A DNA stretch of 64,000 nt, taken from NCBI GenBank assembly GCA_004794655.1, contig SMMW01000033.1, forward strand, positions 4,065,501-4,129,500, read 5' to 3'. Both the position numbers and the translations under genes were made by a program. This document shows positions 12,201 to 22,569 of the stretch, in pieces (within the stretch, counting starts at the first letter, position 1; the number at the start of each line of letters is the position of its first letter). The stretch is from Marisa cornuarietis. Taxonomy: Eukaryota; Mollusca; Gastropoda; Architaenioglossa; Ampullariidae. The notes below the pieces were generated by a model. The model had not been told where the DNA came from and ran no database searches. It saw only the letters and a program-made list of their open reading frames with translations.

Positions 12201-15200
12201 TCCTGTAACTATTAATGATTTGCACCTTTCTTTTAATCGTTACCACTTGCTGCTTGTAAGACAATGTTTCTCATTTGTGCAGGTTAAATCTTCTAAGAAT
12301 CAATTCCAACTTTGCAAAACTCAAAGCAAGGATGATGAACGAAATGGAAAAGTTGATGGCCAGGAAAGATCACTTTAAAGAAAGGTAAGCAAACAGCTTT
12401 TTTCTTTGATGTACCAAAGAAAATCAATTCTCTGAATTTTGTACTTAGTCACTTTATGCAGTAGATTTGCTAACAACAATTGATATGGGCTATAAAGGAG
12501 CCTTGTAGGTAAACTGGCTTGCACCTTTAACATACTGGATCTAGGCTATTTGTTGCATAATAATGTCTGCCATAATTATGGTGTTAATGGAGAGACCAAA
12601 TATCATCTGAAGACAGTAGTCAGTAGCCATGACCATAAACATGAAAGATTATGTTAAGCAAAGGTCTTTTATTTGTTCATGATCTTCTGCTCAACACAGT
12701 TTTGCTTAATTCTTTATTTGCTTTTTATTAAAACCAAAGGGTTAGCATCCTTTCTTCTGCTAAAATTGTTTCCTGTAGAGTAATCTGATACATCAAGTAC
12801 ATGTACATATAATCACCATAAAACTTAAATCTTCCTACTGCAGCATGCATATATACAATTTTCACTTGTCACAACTTAAAACCCTCTTCAGCAGTCATCA
12901 GTAATTCTCTTCGTTACGCTGTTGCATTCTGTCATTCTAAATTTTTCATAATTTTAATTTCTTTGTGTATTGTGAGCTTTTGTTTAAAAAATGTTCTCTT
13001 GCTTCCCTCTTTTCTGCTTTATTGTCATAACTTGTATGAGCAAAGGATGAATCTTCTTTTCCAGCTTGGAGTTTGACATTCAACAGTATAATGATCAGGC
13101 TAATGGTGGTGTCAGTAAGTGTTAAAAACATCAAGTACATTGTCAAACTCAAACATATTCTGTTGTCCTTTTTTTTTCTTTCCTTTTTTCCATTCTCCTT
13201 GCTTACAACTTTCCTCTGGTTACTTCTTTTTTTCATTTGAGTGTTTGCATGCAAGGGTGCATGTATCTGCTTAGAAGTCCATGCACTAATGTATGTGGTA
13301 TCCTTCAATATTTTGACTCGAAATATTTAACAGTATTTTGTTGCAGTATTTTATCATATAATGTCTATAATCTTTATAATTTGTGTCCTTACCAACAGCA
13401 TCAGAGAGAATGTTCAGCAAGTGGACAAAAATGGGAGAAGACATTGAAAAATACTTACAGCTGGTGAGCAAACAGATCATTTTCTGCTTAAATTTAAAGC
13501 AAAACCTTTTGGATGATGTAAGAAATTTGCTGCATATTGCGAATAATAAAGACAAGGCTGATGAATTACATTTCATTCATACTCAAAACAACTTTTACAT
13601 GTTACATGTCAGTGGTAGATTTGTACATATGATATGGCTGAAGCCATCTGTTTACATGGAAACAAAATTTCCTATGTTTCTGTTGAAAAGTTGTGTTCAA
13701 AGCAATTGTGTGTGTGTGCATGCGCATGCATGCACACATCTATGTCACCTTGCAGAAGGAGCGAGCAAGCCAGCTGGATCAGAAATCTGGGGCCCTAATG
13801 ACCAAAATTGTGGAACTTCAGAAAAGTCCTTTCGGGAAGTCACGTCAAAATGAAGCTCTTGCAGACATGTAAGTCACTTTTGATGAATGATAGTTTCCAG
13901 CTAAATTTGCAGAGCTTACAGTCTGGGAATAATGTGCCCACTTAAGTGGTATGGTGATTCAAAAGTATGTTTCACATAGCTTCTGGGCACATTTTCCTCT
14001 TTCTTCTCCCTGTTCACTCTGCAGATATTTCTGTGCTCATGTTTATGGGTGTGTGTGCATGTGTTGGCTTAGATGGAAAGTGCATTTGCCTTGAGGTGAG
14101 TTCAGGTTATATGATGCTGAGTTGAGCATGGCAAGAATTCACCTGTTCTTCTCTGTTTGCAGTGAAGCGAGAGCTAAAAGTTTATACCAGGAATTAAGGC
14201 AAACTCCTAAAGGTGAGCACCTAGCATTAGCTTTCTTCCTGTGTCTTTGCATTTGCCTAATTGTTAATTCCCCCCCCCAAAAAAAAAAAACGAACCTTTA
14301 AGTGTATTAAGGTCATGTCAGTTTTAAGTGCGTTAAGTCAAGAATGAGGACAAAATCTGATTTTTCTTCTGCATTTACAGTGGTTTTTCCCACTAAAGTA
14401 ATCAGCAGGGGACTTTTTCTTTCAGTAGAAACATTTTATTTTTAAAAATAAAATCTATTTTTGCAGAGCATCGTGCTAGTAACATGATGGAGCACAGTAC
14501 TATGGTACAGCTAGTGGTACACAGCGTTGTGGATCAAGAAAAAGCTATGGCTGACCTCTATGTGCACCTGAGGTATATATATATCTATAGTGTTCAGAAA
14601 AACCTGACACAACAGTGTCCTGAAAGATATCAGAGGTACTTAGAGCTTGTTGTGTTCAGTAGAATAATTTCAGACATAGGTCTTCAAGTTGCGTAAAATG
14701 TCATCTTTTTTTCTGTCCCTCACACCACTCCTGTCAGCCCAGGTACAGAACTGTCTTTAATCATTTAATGGTGTGAGTCTCTTTCTTATCTAGTATATGT
14801 ATCCAGCGATGACTCCATGATGTAACAGGATATTCTAAACAACTTTCAAGTTAAAGAGCTTGATACAAATGATTTAAATTTTGGAAGTGTTGAAATTATA
14901 ATGCACCTCTTGCAGACATTCTGCTGTGTTGTGTGTGTGCACATTTGTCTATGCAAGTAAACTGAACAGGGACACTTTGTGACTGTTACGTTCATTTGAT
15001 AACCTATCCCTCACCTTTGGTGCTAAATTACTTTTAGAACTGAATCTCTTTAAATTTTTTCCATCAATACACTACTCAGTTTCAGAATGCTGAACTCACA
15101 CATCAATGACCATCTGCTGGCTTAACTCATAGGCAGATTTACTGGCATAAAGACACAAGTGGTTTTTATAATTTCACAAGCAGTGATGCTATTTTTAAGT

Positions 15201-16408
15201 ATCATTGTGCTTCATGAAGCGTTTTCCTCTGTCATTGTGTATACATATATTTAAACACAGTAAAGTGATTGAGTGTCGACAAGAGCTTCAGCGCATCATA
15301 CCTGAACTGGAGAGCTGCTGCGAGGAGATCTCTGCAGCAGGACGACAGCTGACAGCTCATCAACGCAGTCGGCAGCAAGACATTTGGATGCTGGTAAAAG
15401 TGGCGGTGAGTTTCCCATCATTTTATCTATCTGGTCATACATCTCTATCTTCATTTTTTTTTTTTGTCTCTACAGTGTGTAGCAGGTCATGGGAGCTTCC
15501 TCAATAATAACAACACAATGAGCTGTCCCTGTACATAACACATTATTCACACACACTCTTGCTGAAGCTGTATGCATATACATGCGAAAATGCGCGTTTT
15601 CATGCATTTGTTTGGACCACAGCTGAAGCAGGCAAAGCCAAGGATGTCACGATCCAACTCAAGTAGCAGTCCACTGAACAGCTCAGGAGTTTCCACTGGC
15701 CCTATAAGTTTATCATCAGTGGCTTCAGACTTGGGATCTGGCAATCATGTGTCTCTGCGGCTAATGGAGGAATCACGTTTGATAAACAAGGGGTGAGTGT
15801 TATAATCACCAATAAATGTTTGGCAAGAAGAAAAAAATGTATAAAAGTCAGTCAACTGACTAGGCATGAGTGATTATTCTGTGTATGTCTGTCATTTGGT
15901 TTGATTGGGGAACATGGATTAAATCAGCGTTTCTCAACCTTTTACTTGTGACGCCCCCCCAGACGAATAAAGGTACGTCCGCGCGCCCCCCTTAGCCACT
16001 AATACCTATATGAGATATGAGAAAATGACTGCCTTTGCGGCCCCCTTTTCAGCAGCTTGCGCCCCCCTTGGGGGGGCGCGCCCCCCAGGTTGAGAACCGC
16101 GGGATTAAATTATCAAAAAAATGTGTATTTTTTATTTCTGTGGTAGGGTGAAAGATGTCATGTCAGGCCTTCTCAAGGAGCAGGAAGAATTGTGTTCACT
16201 CATGACTGAGATGGATGAGCTGAATTTAGATATCCTAATGACTGGGTCTGCTACCACCTCCACCATTACCACCACTGCAAGCATGCCGCCTCTGTCAAAA
16301 TCAGCCCTGGCAATATCAAATACCACTTCTCGCACAACAACTGTACATATGTCACCTCAAAGCATGTGGAATCATACACGAATTTCTGCAGCAGGAGAAA
16401 ATGGCTAA
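6253..16408 (+). CDS. IKK: Inhibitor of NF-kappa-B kinase (IKK alpha/beta-type), 19 coding exons
   Basis: Exons: 6253-6348, 7080-7295, 7509-7667, 7970-8059, 8442-8566, 9039-9146, 10069-10207, 10900-11091, 11341-11469, 11872-11963, 12283-12384, 13065-13114, 13399-13463, 13756-13868, 14163-14212, 14467-14572, 15261-15405, 15623-15792, 16147-16408 (TAA). They total 2409 nt, 802 aa; human IKKs are about 745-756. The kinase domain (about 10-300) shows the P-loop GSGGFG, Lys41 in [11 protein letters not shown] (Asp143), the IKK-typical DLG (164-166), and the activation loop [19 protein letters not shown] with Ser175 and Ser179 matching the two phosphorylated serines of IKK-beta. The C-lobe has [16 protein letters not shown] ubiquitin-like domain follows (about 312-400), then a long helical scaffold/dimerisation region with QRAAMLNLLR and KSPFGKSRQ. 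This kinase phosphorylates I-kappa-B to release NF-kB. The C-terminus is Thr/Ser-rich and lacks the LDWSWL NEMO-binding motif. Bivalent alpha/beta identity cannot be decided. Confidence 0.95.
9540..9994. mobile_element. Mutator-like MITE with tandem-repeat terminal inverted arms
   Basis: A 455-bp element is flanked by a perfect 9-bp duplication, GCAATAATC (9531-9539 and 9995-10003). The ends match inversely: GGTAACCGGTCGTTTCGACTA on the left, and a right end whose complement begins GGTTCCCGGTCGTTTCGACTA. Each arm repeats a unit of about 15 bp (GGTCRTTTCGACTAA and variants) and ends in GACGCATGAAATGC or its inverse. No coding capacity. The 9-bp duplication points to the Mutator superfamily. 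It lies in IKK intron 6, ending 75 bp before exon 7. Confidence 0.85.
15925..16102. mobile_element. hAT-type MITE in the last IKK intron
   Basis: A 178-bp GC-rich element lies between perfect 8-bp duplications GATTAAAT (15917-15924 and 16103-16110). Its ends are CAGCGTTTCTCAACC and GGTTGAGAACCGCGG, a form common to non-autonomous hAT elements (CAGnGGTTCTCAACC). The interior is rich in runs of C. It ends 44 bp upstream of the final coding exon. Confidence 0.85.
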
Positions 16409-17030
16409 TGGAAATGTTGGATTTCCAAGGTGTTACAATAGCCACAGGCAGCTTCACCTGTTGAAAGTAGTCAGAGTTCACTTCACAAGTTTTTGTTGTT
16501 AACTGTGACAAGCTTTGCACCTACAAAGTGGGAATGTGCCTGCTGTCATGGCTTCTAATCTACAAAGCTATAAAATTACTACCCTGTAACAGACAGCAGG
16601 CAATGGTCCATGATATGTGATATAATATGAACTAATTTGTTATTTCCTTGAAGTGAAATGTCGGTGATAAAACTGTCATTCCATATGGGATGCAAAAACA
16701 AAAAGGCATCTTTCAAGGATCCAGAAAGGAAAATACAGTGGTACCTCAGCATTCAAACCGCTTCGTGCTCAAACATTTACGTCCTTGATTAATATTTTCA
16801 AGAGAATTGTTTTGGTGTTTGACCACTTGCTTGGCACTTGACCATGGTGCCAAAACCTGTATGAGATTTCACACTTCGGGGTAAAATAAAGGGGAAAGCA
16901 TCACTTTGCTTGTCGAATTCGAGCAGTAGAGACCTGTCCTGGTGCCATATTCATGATCTCGTGGGGTTGTTTTTGGGGTTTTTTTTTTTTTGGCGGTGGT
17001 GGGTGGGTGGGAAACAAGTTCAGGAGAACA

Positions 17031-17064
17031 TATATATATATACACACACACGTCAGTCAGTCAG
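17031..17064. repeat. Compound simple repeat (TA)n(CA)n(GTCA)n
   Basis: Contiguous short repeats lie at the 3' side, in the minus sense, of the LINE remnant. They may derive from that element's simple-repeat tail. Confidence 0.8.
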
Positions 17065-17068
17065 TCAG

Positions 17069-17560
17069 TCAGTCGTCCCTTGCCTGGCACCTGGCGTTGG
17101 GGGAGCACATGGATAGACGCAGCAGCTGACAGGGCCTGCCACTCTTGCCTATTGTGGGCGATGGGGAGCAGGTCCTGACCCTCCTTTGGTCACAGAGGTC
17201 TAGGATGTCGTTCGTGACCCATGGCTGTTTCTTATTCCTATGTCGCCCTAGAACCTCTTGGGCTGTCAACAGTAGCACCTCTTTGATGTTTCCAGCAAGA
17301 GTATCTACATCACAGTCCACCAGGTTCAGCGTGCCAAATTTTCCGCCAACGGTGGATTTGAAGACTTCTGCAAACTTTGGGTCTTGCAGCTTCTCCAAAT
17401 CAAAGCGAATTCGGGGGGTGTTTGAGAGTAGCTTCGCTTTCAGCCTCAGCTTGAGGTTCATTAGAACAAGGTCATGGTCCCTGCCTATGTCAGCGCCTGG
17501 GTACGTCCTTGTCTTAGCCCTGTTGATGCTGGAGTATATACCATACAGTTATGATGGCAC
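17069..17560 (-). mobile_element. LINE remnant (RTE-like, endonuclease/linker region)
   Basis: Minus-strand reading gives TRTYPGADIGRDHDLVLMN, LKLRLKAKLLSNTPRIRFDLE, VGGKFGTLNLVDCDVDT, VLGRHRNKKQPWVTNDILDL and CDQRR. This is the end of an apurinic endonuclease domain and the linker seen in RTE-type non-LTR elements (often annotated as craniofacial development protein 2-like). The frame is lost downstream at a TA/CA/GTCA simple repeat (17031-17064). Confidence 0.8.
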
Positions 17561-18031
17561 CCAAGAAACATTCTACTGCTAGAAAGTGAAAGAAAGAGGA
17601 AAACAGAAGAACAATTTTTAAAAAAATGCCAAGTATGAGAGTAGCATATGTCTGTCTAATTTACCTATTCAGTGTGGCATGTTTAAGTCGATGATATCAA
17701 CAATAGTGAAACAAAGAGGCCATTGAAGCAGCAGATGTAACAAAAGGAGTAAAAGCTGTAACAAAGCAAAGGTCTCAACTAATGGAAAGATTATTATTGG
17801 TGTGTATAAATGAAAAACAGCTGGAAACCTTTTTTTTGTGTACATCTTTTTACATACATTGTACTGTAAAGTACTGTGGATGATACAAGGTAGTTTATTG
17901 GTCGATGCCAGAATCAATTAAACAAATTTACATTGTTTCTTATGGGGAAAAAAATTCTCGGCACTCAAACTGATCCGCACCTGACCAGCCTTCCAGGACG
18001 GTGTGTAGTCAAGTGCTGAAGTACCACCGTA

Positions 18032-21000
18032 CAAGACTTGGGTCGTGTCTAGCTAAACAGTTCATCAGCAGACTTCATCATTTTGTACATTTTGAATCAG
18101 CATCCACAAACATTCAGTAGCTTGGCTAGAAGTGATGTGCACCTCTGATGTATTTAATGGCATTTCCTATCTCTACAAAAGGGGCAGGCAGAAACAAACA
18201 TACCCACCGCATGCATAAGCACATGCCTATATACATGCACTCAGAAAAGTAAGATTTTTTCCTCCCATCTTGTAATTGACATCTCAGATTTCTTTTTATA
18301 AAGCCATGTAAAAATATTGCATTTATATCTGGGTATGCTTTATCACAAATAGCGAAATATTTTTGTGAGTGAAAGAAAACTTGTAAAATTAGATTCTTCA
18401 AGCAGTTAATAGTTTTTAGAACTCGTTTGATACCAGCCCTTTTGAGCTTCTGTTGCTAACAATTTCTGAATGCTACTTACGAAACAAAGCAAAATGTATT
18501 ACAATAAGCACTGCAGAGAAAAATTAATGATATGACATGGTAATAACATCATTTAGCAAAATCTTTAACTTTGCAAAACAAATAAGTCATGAATATACAA
18601 AATGTGTTAGGGAAATGTTGATGGGTAGTGTAACCTGGTGTAATATATATATATACTAACACTACTTCACCAGACAGAAAGAAGTTCTGAAGATGGTTCA
18701 TGCCTTTTCTCACATTGCTGTTCTTTTGCTCTTGATGTGGAAGATTTGCAGTTGGTGAGAAGAGGTTGCTACAGAAATGTAGCACCAACTATTATGTATA
18801 TTCCAATAATTTAAATCAGATTTTTCATACAACCCAAGAAAAGTTCATTGCCTTTTCTTTTGTCAATAAAACTCCTTAGATTGTGCATATGATATTTAAA
18901 AAAGTAAGCATTATCCTTATGCTTACCAAATCTCCATGGATTTTTTTAAAGCAACATGATCATTTTGTGTATTGGCTAAACATATGTAAGCACAAAAGAG
19001 AATTAAGTTCTGAAAGTGATTCAGTGCCATATTTCCAATTTTATACACTTTGTTTTCTTTGGCATTATATTGTGCAAAATCATGACCTTAAATGCCATCT
19101 TGTCTTTGTAAATGTCATACATATTGCAAGCATACAAAAAGGTACAATTTTAAATTAACAGGATGTCTCATAGACACTCCCAAGTATGTTTTATCCAGTG
19201 CATAACCTTATTCTTATTCAGCTGGTATCTCTTACTGCAGAAAGTCACATTCTAGAGTGATTATACTACAGATTTCAGGGGGGTTGAAGTTTGTAAGGGT
19301 GTGGCAAAGATTTAATGACAAGGATGTGAACTTGTAGAATTCTGTTCCAGGCATATAATTCCGGTTATCTCATTAAGCTTTGTCTCAAATGAATGAGCAA
19401 AGAAGCAGAAGAGCTAGTCTATAAAATAGCTTTAGCTGGGCGATGGGACAGATTGAGTGGCTCTAGTTACTTTTACAAGTAAGCCTGTGACCAAAAAGAG
19501 TCACAGTATTCACATAACAAGTAGTCATGTCACAGCTGCAAATCTGGCAGTCACCAGCTGCTTGGAAACAAGTTCTTGGGAGTAATGGAATAAAGCTAAA
19601 GCTGGTGCTCTATTCACACCAGTCATGCCTAAAGCAGTCATACAAATGCACAGGCCAGTTTGGCCAAGGTGATAACATCCCATGCCTTTTTTTTTTTTTA
19701 TTTCCTTACCATCACTGCTTCACCCTATTGCCAGAAGTTTGGAGTCATTCCATGTAACATTTCTGGCCTGATCTGTAAAACATCTTTGGAACCTGCTTTA
19801 AATCTGAGTATTGTGGTAAGGCAGGACACATTTTCCAAGATCCATGGTCAGTAGGTGATAGAAAATGTGTACAAAGCTGTGCTTGTCTACTCAATAAGCT
19901 GAAGCAGCTTTAAAGCCCGGTTCATAGTAAGCACAGATGGTTTGAATGTTTTTTTTTATTTTTGTTACATTCTAACATCTTTCTCATATCCAAATCTCCT
20001 CTACCACAACTTGGTCACACTGCTTTGTGGATTGCTGTCAGTCCTTTGCATGGCTTTGCACATCAAGCAAATGGCAGAAAATGGATATTTGAGATATGTA
20101 AAGGTCAGTTAAAAAAAAAAATGAAATCTCAAGAAACATATCTATGGTATATACAATTCATTTTAATTATAATTATGCAAGCTGCTTTGATGTTTTGTTT
20201 AACTTTTGGTTTTGTTTAACCATGCACACATTAATGTTCCAACGGATTAGAGTATATTGAGACATGATCCAAATCACAATATGTTTGATGGGAAGGTCAT
20301 TTTCTTTTCTCCTTGAGCAGGATTTGAGTCCGTCACTATTAGCATGTTTGAAAAGAAAATGACTAGTTAACTGTGAAATGAACAGTGTCTCTAAATTTGA
20401 ACAAAATTTGATCTTGGCAATTGTCATGGCAAAACGTTTGAAAAACTAATCATGTAAATGTAGACATACGTTTCATAGCTTGTAAGTTTTGGTTAGAAAT
20501 CTAGATGTTGTAGCATAGTTCTGATCAGCTTTCAAAAAATGCAGTTCCACAAGACTTGACTAGGCATGTTGTTATAAGAAGGAAATAAGATGGCATTTTT
20601 TAAAACTCAAGTACTTTACCACCTGAATGTCAGTCTTGTCTGTAACTGCTCAAACAATGAAATTAAATATGTAATTATGAGATTTTTTTATACATTTCAT
20701 TTTTCATAGATTTCTTTAGATGTCAACTTGTTACCAAGAAAAAGTTTTAAAATAAAATTTCCGATAATAAACAGGAGAACATGAAAAGATAGTAGTCATC
20801 AATGTTCCCCACTGTCACCCACACACCTCTCCTCGCCTTGTAATATCAAGCTACTCGGTCATCAACTGACTGCAGAATAGGTAGGTAGGATCTACCAGGG
20901 TGGTCTTAGATGCAAGCATTGAAAGTCATTTATTTTCATTGCTTGGATTTTCATCACCTGTCTATGGCTGTGGGTAAGAAGTGCAGACAGGTGGGCTTTC

Positions 21001-22569
21001 TTAGCTTTCATCTGGCGCAGTTTTCCCCCAACACTTTGCTATGGCTGCTTAGCAAGAGGACCATAAGCACGGACACACTCCCTCCTTTTAGTTGGTTGGG
21101 TGATTTAGTAGGAAGGTGCTTCCACCTTGAGGTGATTTCACACTATGGGGTGGGGGGTGTCACATACTCCCTTTTCTGCCCTTGCCAGATGTACGCATGT
21201 ATGCATGCTTACAGCCTCATCTTTGTGAGAAATGAACAGATAGTTCTGCAGATGGCCTATGTAGCTTTGTTCTCCCATGCAGAAGCAATGAGGATCTTTT
21301 TGATCAAGCCTGTTATTCCTTCTACCAGAGCTAGCTGATGTCAAGGATGCAGTGTTAGCAGAATCTCAGGCTAACAAGCAGCTGCTGCTGATCGCCTCCT
21401 CGAATGTCACCATATCACCAATTTTATCTTCCTGAAGCATGATGGTGTCCTTTCACACCAAGCTTTCATGAGAACGTTTTCAAGAAGACCAGACACTCCA
21501 TCTTCAATGCCGAGATCCTGTTTGGTCTGAAAGTTCAAGATGAATGTCCAGGCTATCTGAGGCCCTCAGTTTTTTCATTGTCAGTGTAACAAAGCATTAC
21601 CAACCTAACACCAGCTCAAGGAAACAGACTTTTAAGCCAGGTTTAAGCAAGTCTGGCACTGACCACTGTCCCAAGCACCAACGTGAGCCCTTCTCTTCTG
21701 CCTTGTCCCCTACCACAGAGTACTGCTCGACACTACTGCTTATGAAAATAGGTTCTCTTTGCAACAAGTGCACCACCCCTATTCATAGGTTAATAATTCT
21801 ACTGCCTTGTAGGTAATCTTGAGAAAGATAAAGGTTAAGAGAGTAAACCCAAGAGCAAATCTTGATGTTGACATGGCGTCATTGGGCTAAGACTTTCCAC
21901 AATGATAGCATCAGCCAGGGCTTAGGGCCCAAGCGCTGAAAACCAAGGCGACCCACTGGTTGAAGGATCTCAGCTATGGAGAGGAGATAGGTACCATCAA
22001 GTGTATAAGCCCAAAGACAAGATATGGATGACAGCAGAAACAAAATAACATACCAGATCAGTTGAGGCCTGAATTAACAATGATCAAGCACCCTACCTGC
22101 ATGCTGAAAGGCAGGGACAGCTAACAATGTGCTATCAGAGCCAAACCCCTATTAAAGCGTTGTAAGGGACTTCTATTGGCATGTGAAATGTCTGCACATT
22201 TCATCAGTGTGGCGAGGTGAAAGAATCCACTTGAACTAGAACCGTGGGGCTGATGGCCAGTCTTTTGGGAGATGTTACAATGTTCCATGTTTTTCCTCAA
22301 ATGCATGACACTGGCTCTCTCAGGAACTGAGCACATGAATGAATGGTTATATGCTCAGCTTTGCACTCTAGTCTGGTCACCCACTTATATGCATGCAATG
22401 TGCCCACCAACTAACCTATGCATCTGCTACCCCAACTCACATCTTCCAACACATTCTCTCTCTCTGTAATAAAAACAAAATAAAAATGTTTTAACTCCAA
22501 GGTTTTTAAATTTTGAAAATCACCTGCTTAGAGTTACATTAATGTCAGAAAGTCTTTTTTACTACTGCA
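18032..22569. other. Intergenic spacer between IKK and AIMP2, no recognised gene
   Basis: I examined this 4.5 kb on both strands. Open frames of up to 142 codons (20910-21338) have no domain motif, no conserved splice framework and no similarity I recognise. The GC-richer block 20.9-22.1 kb has a different texture from its surroundings and may be an unrecognised mobile-element remnant. Confidence 0.5.

Larger units (their letters stand above)
16736..18029. mobile_element. Tc1/mariner (pogo/Tigger-like) DNA element carrying a LINE insertion
   Basis: The left end TA|CAGTGGTACCTCAGCA and right end TGCTGAAGTACCACCG|TA are imperfect inverted repeats flanked by TA, as in Tc1/mariner-pogo elements. 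The subterminal parts also correspond (TTCAAACCGC at left, GCACTCAAACTGATCCGC at right). No transposase is readable. The middle (about 16990-17560) is a LINE fragment. It begins about 330 bp past the IKK stop. Confidence 0.6.

Noticed and set aside
13383..13853. 156-codon continuous frame in the IKK gene
   Set aside because: It joins IKK exon 13 sequence, intron and exon 14 sequence in a different frame from the spliced protein; both exons have good splice sites.
17145..17582. 145-codon plus-strand frame
   Set aside because: It is the antisense shadow of the LINE endonuclease remnant on the minus strand.
20910..21338. 142-codon frame in the IKK-AIMP2 spacer
   Set aside because: No motif or similarity I recognise, and it is overlapped by antisense frames; not supported as a gene.
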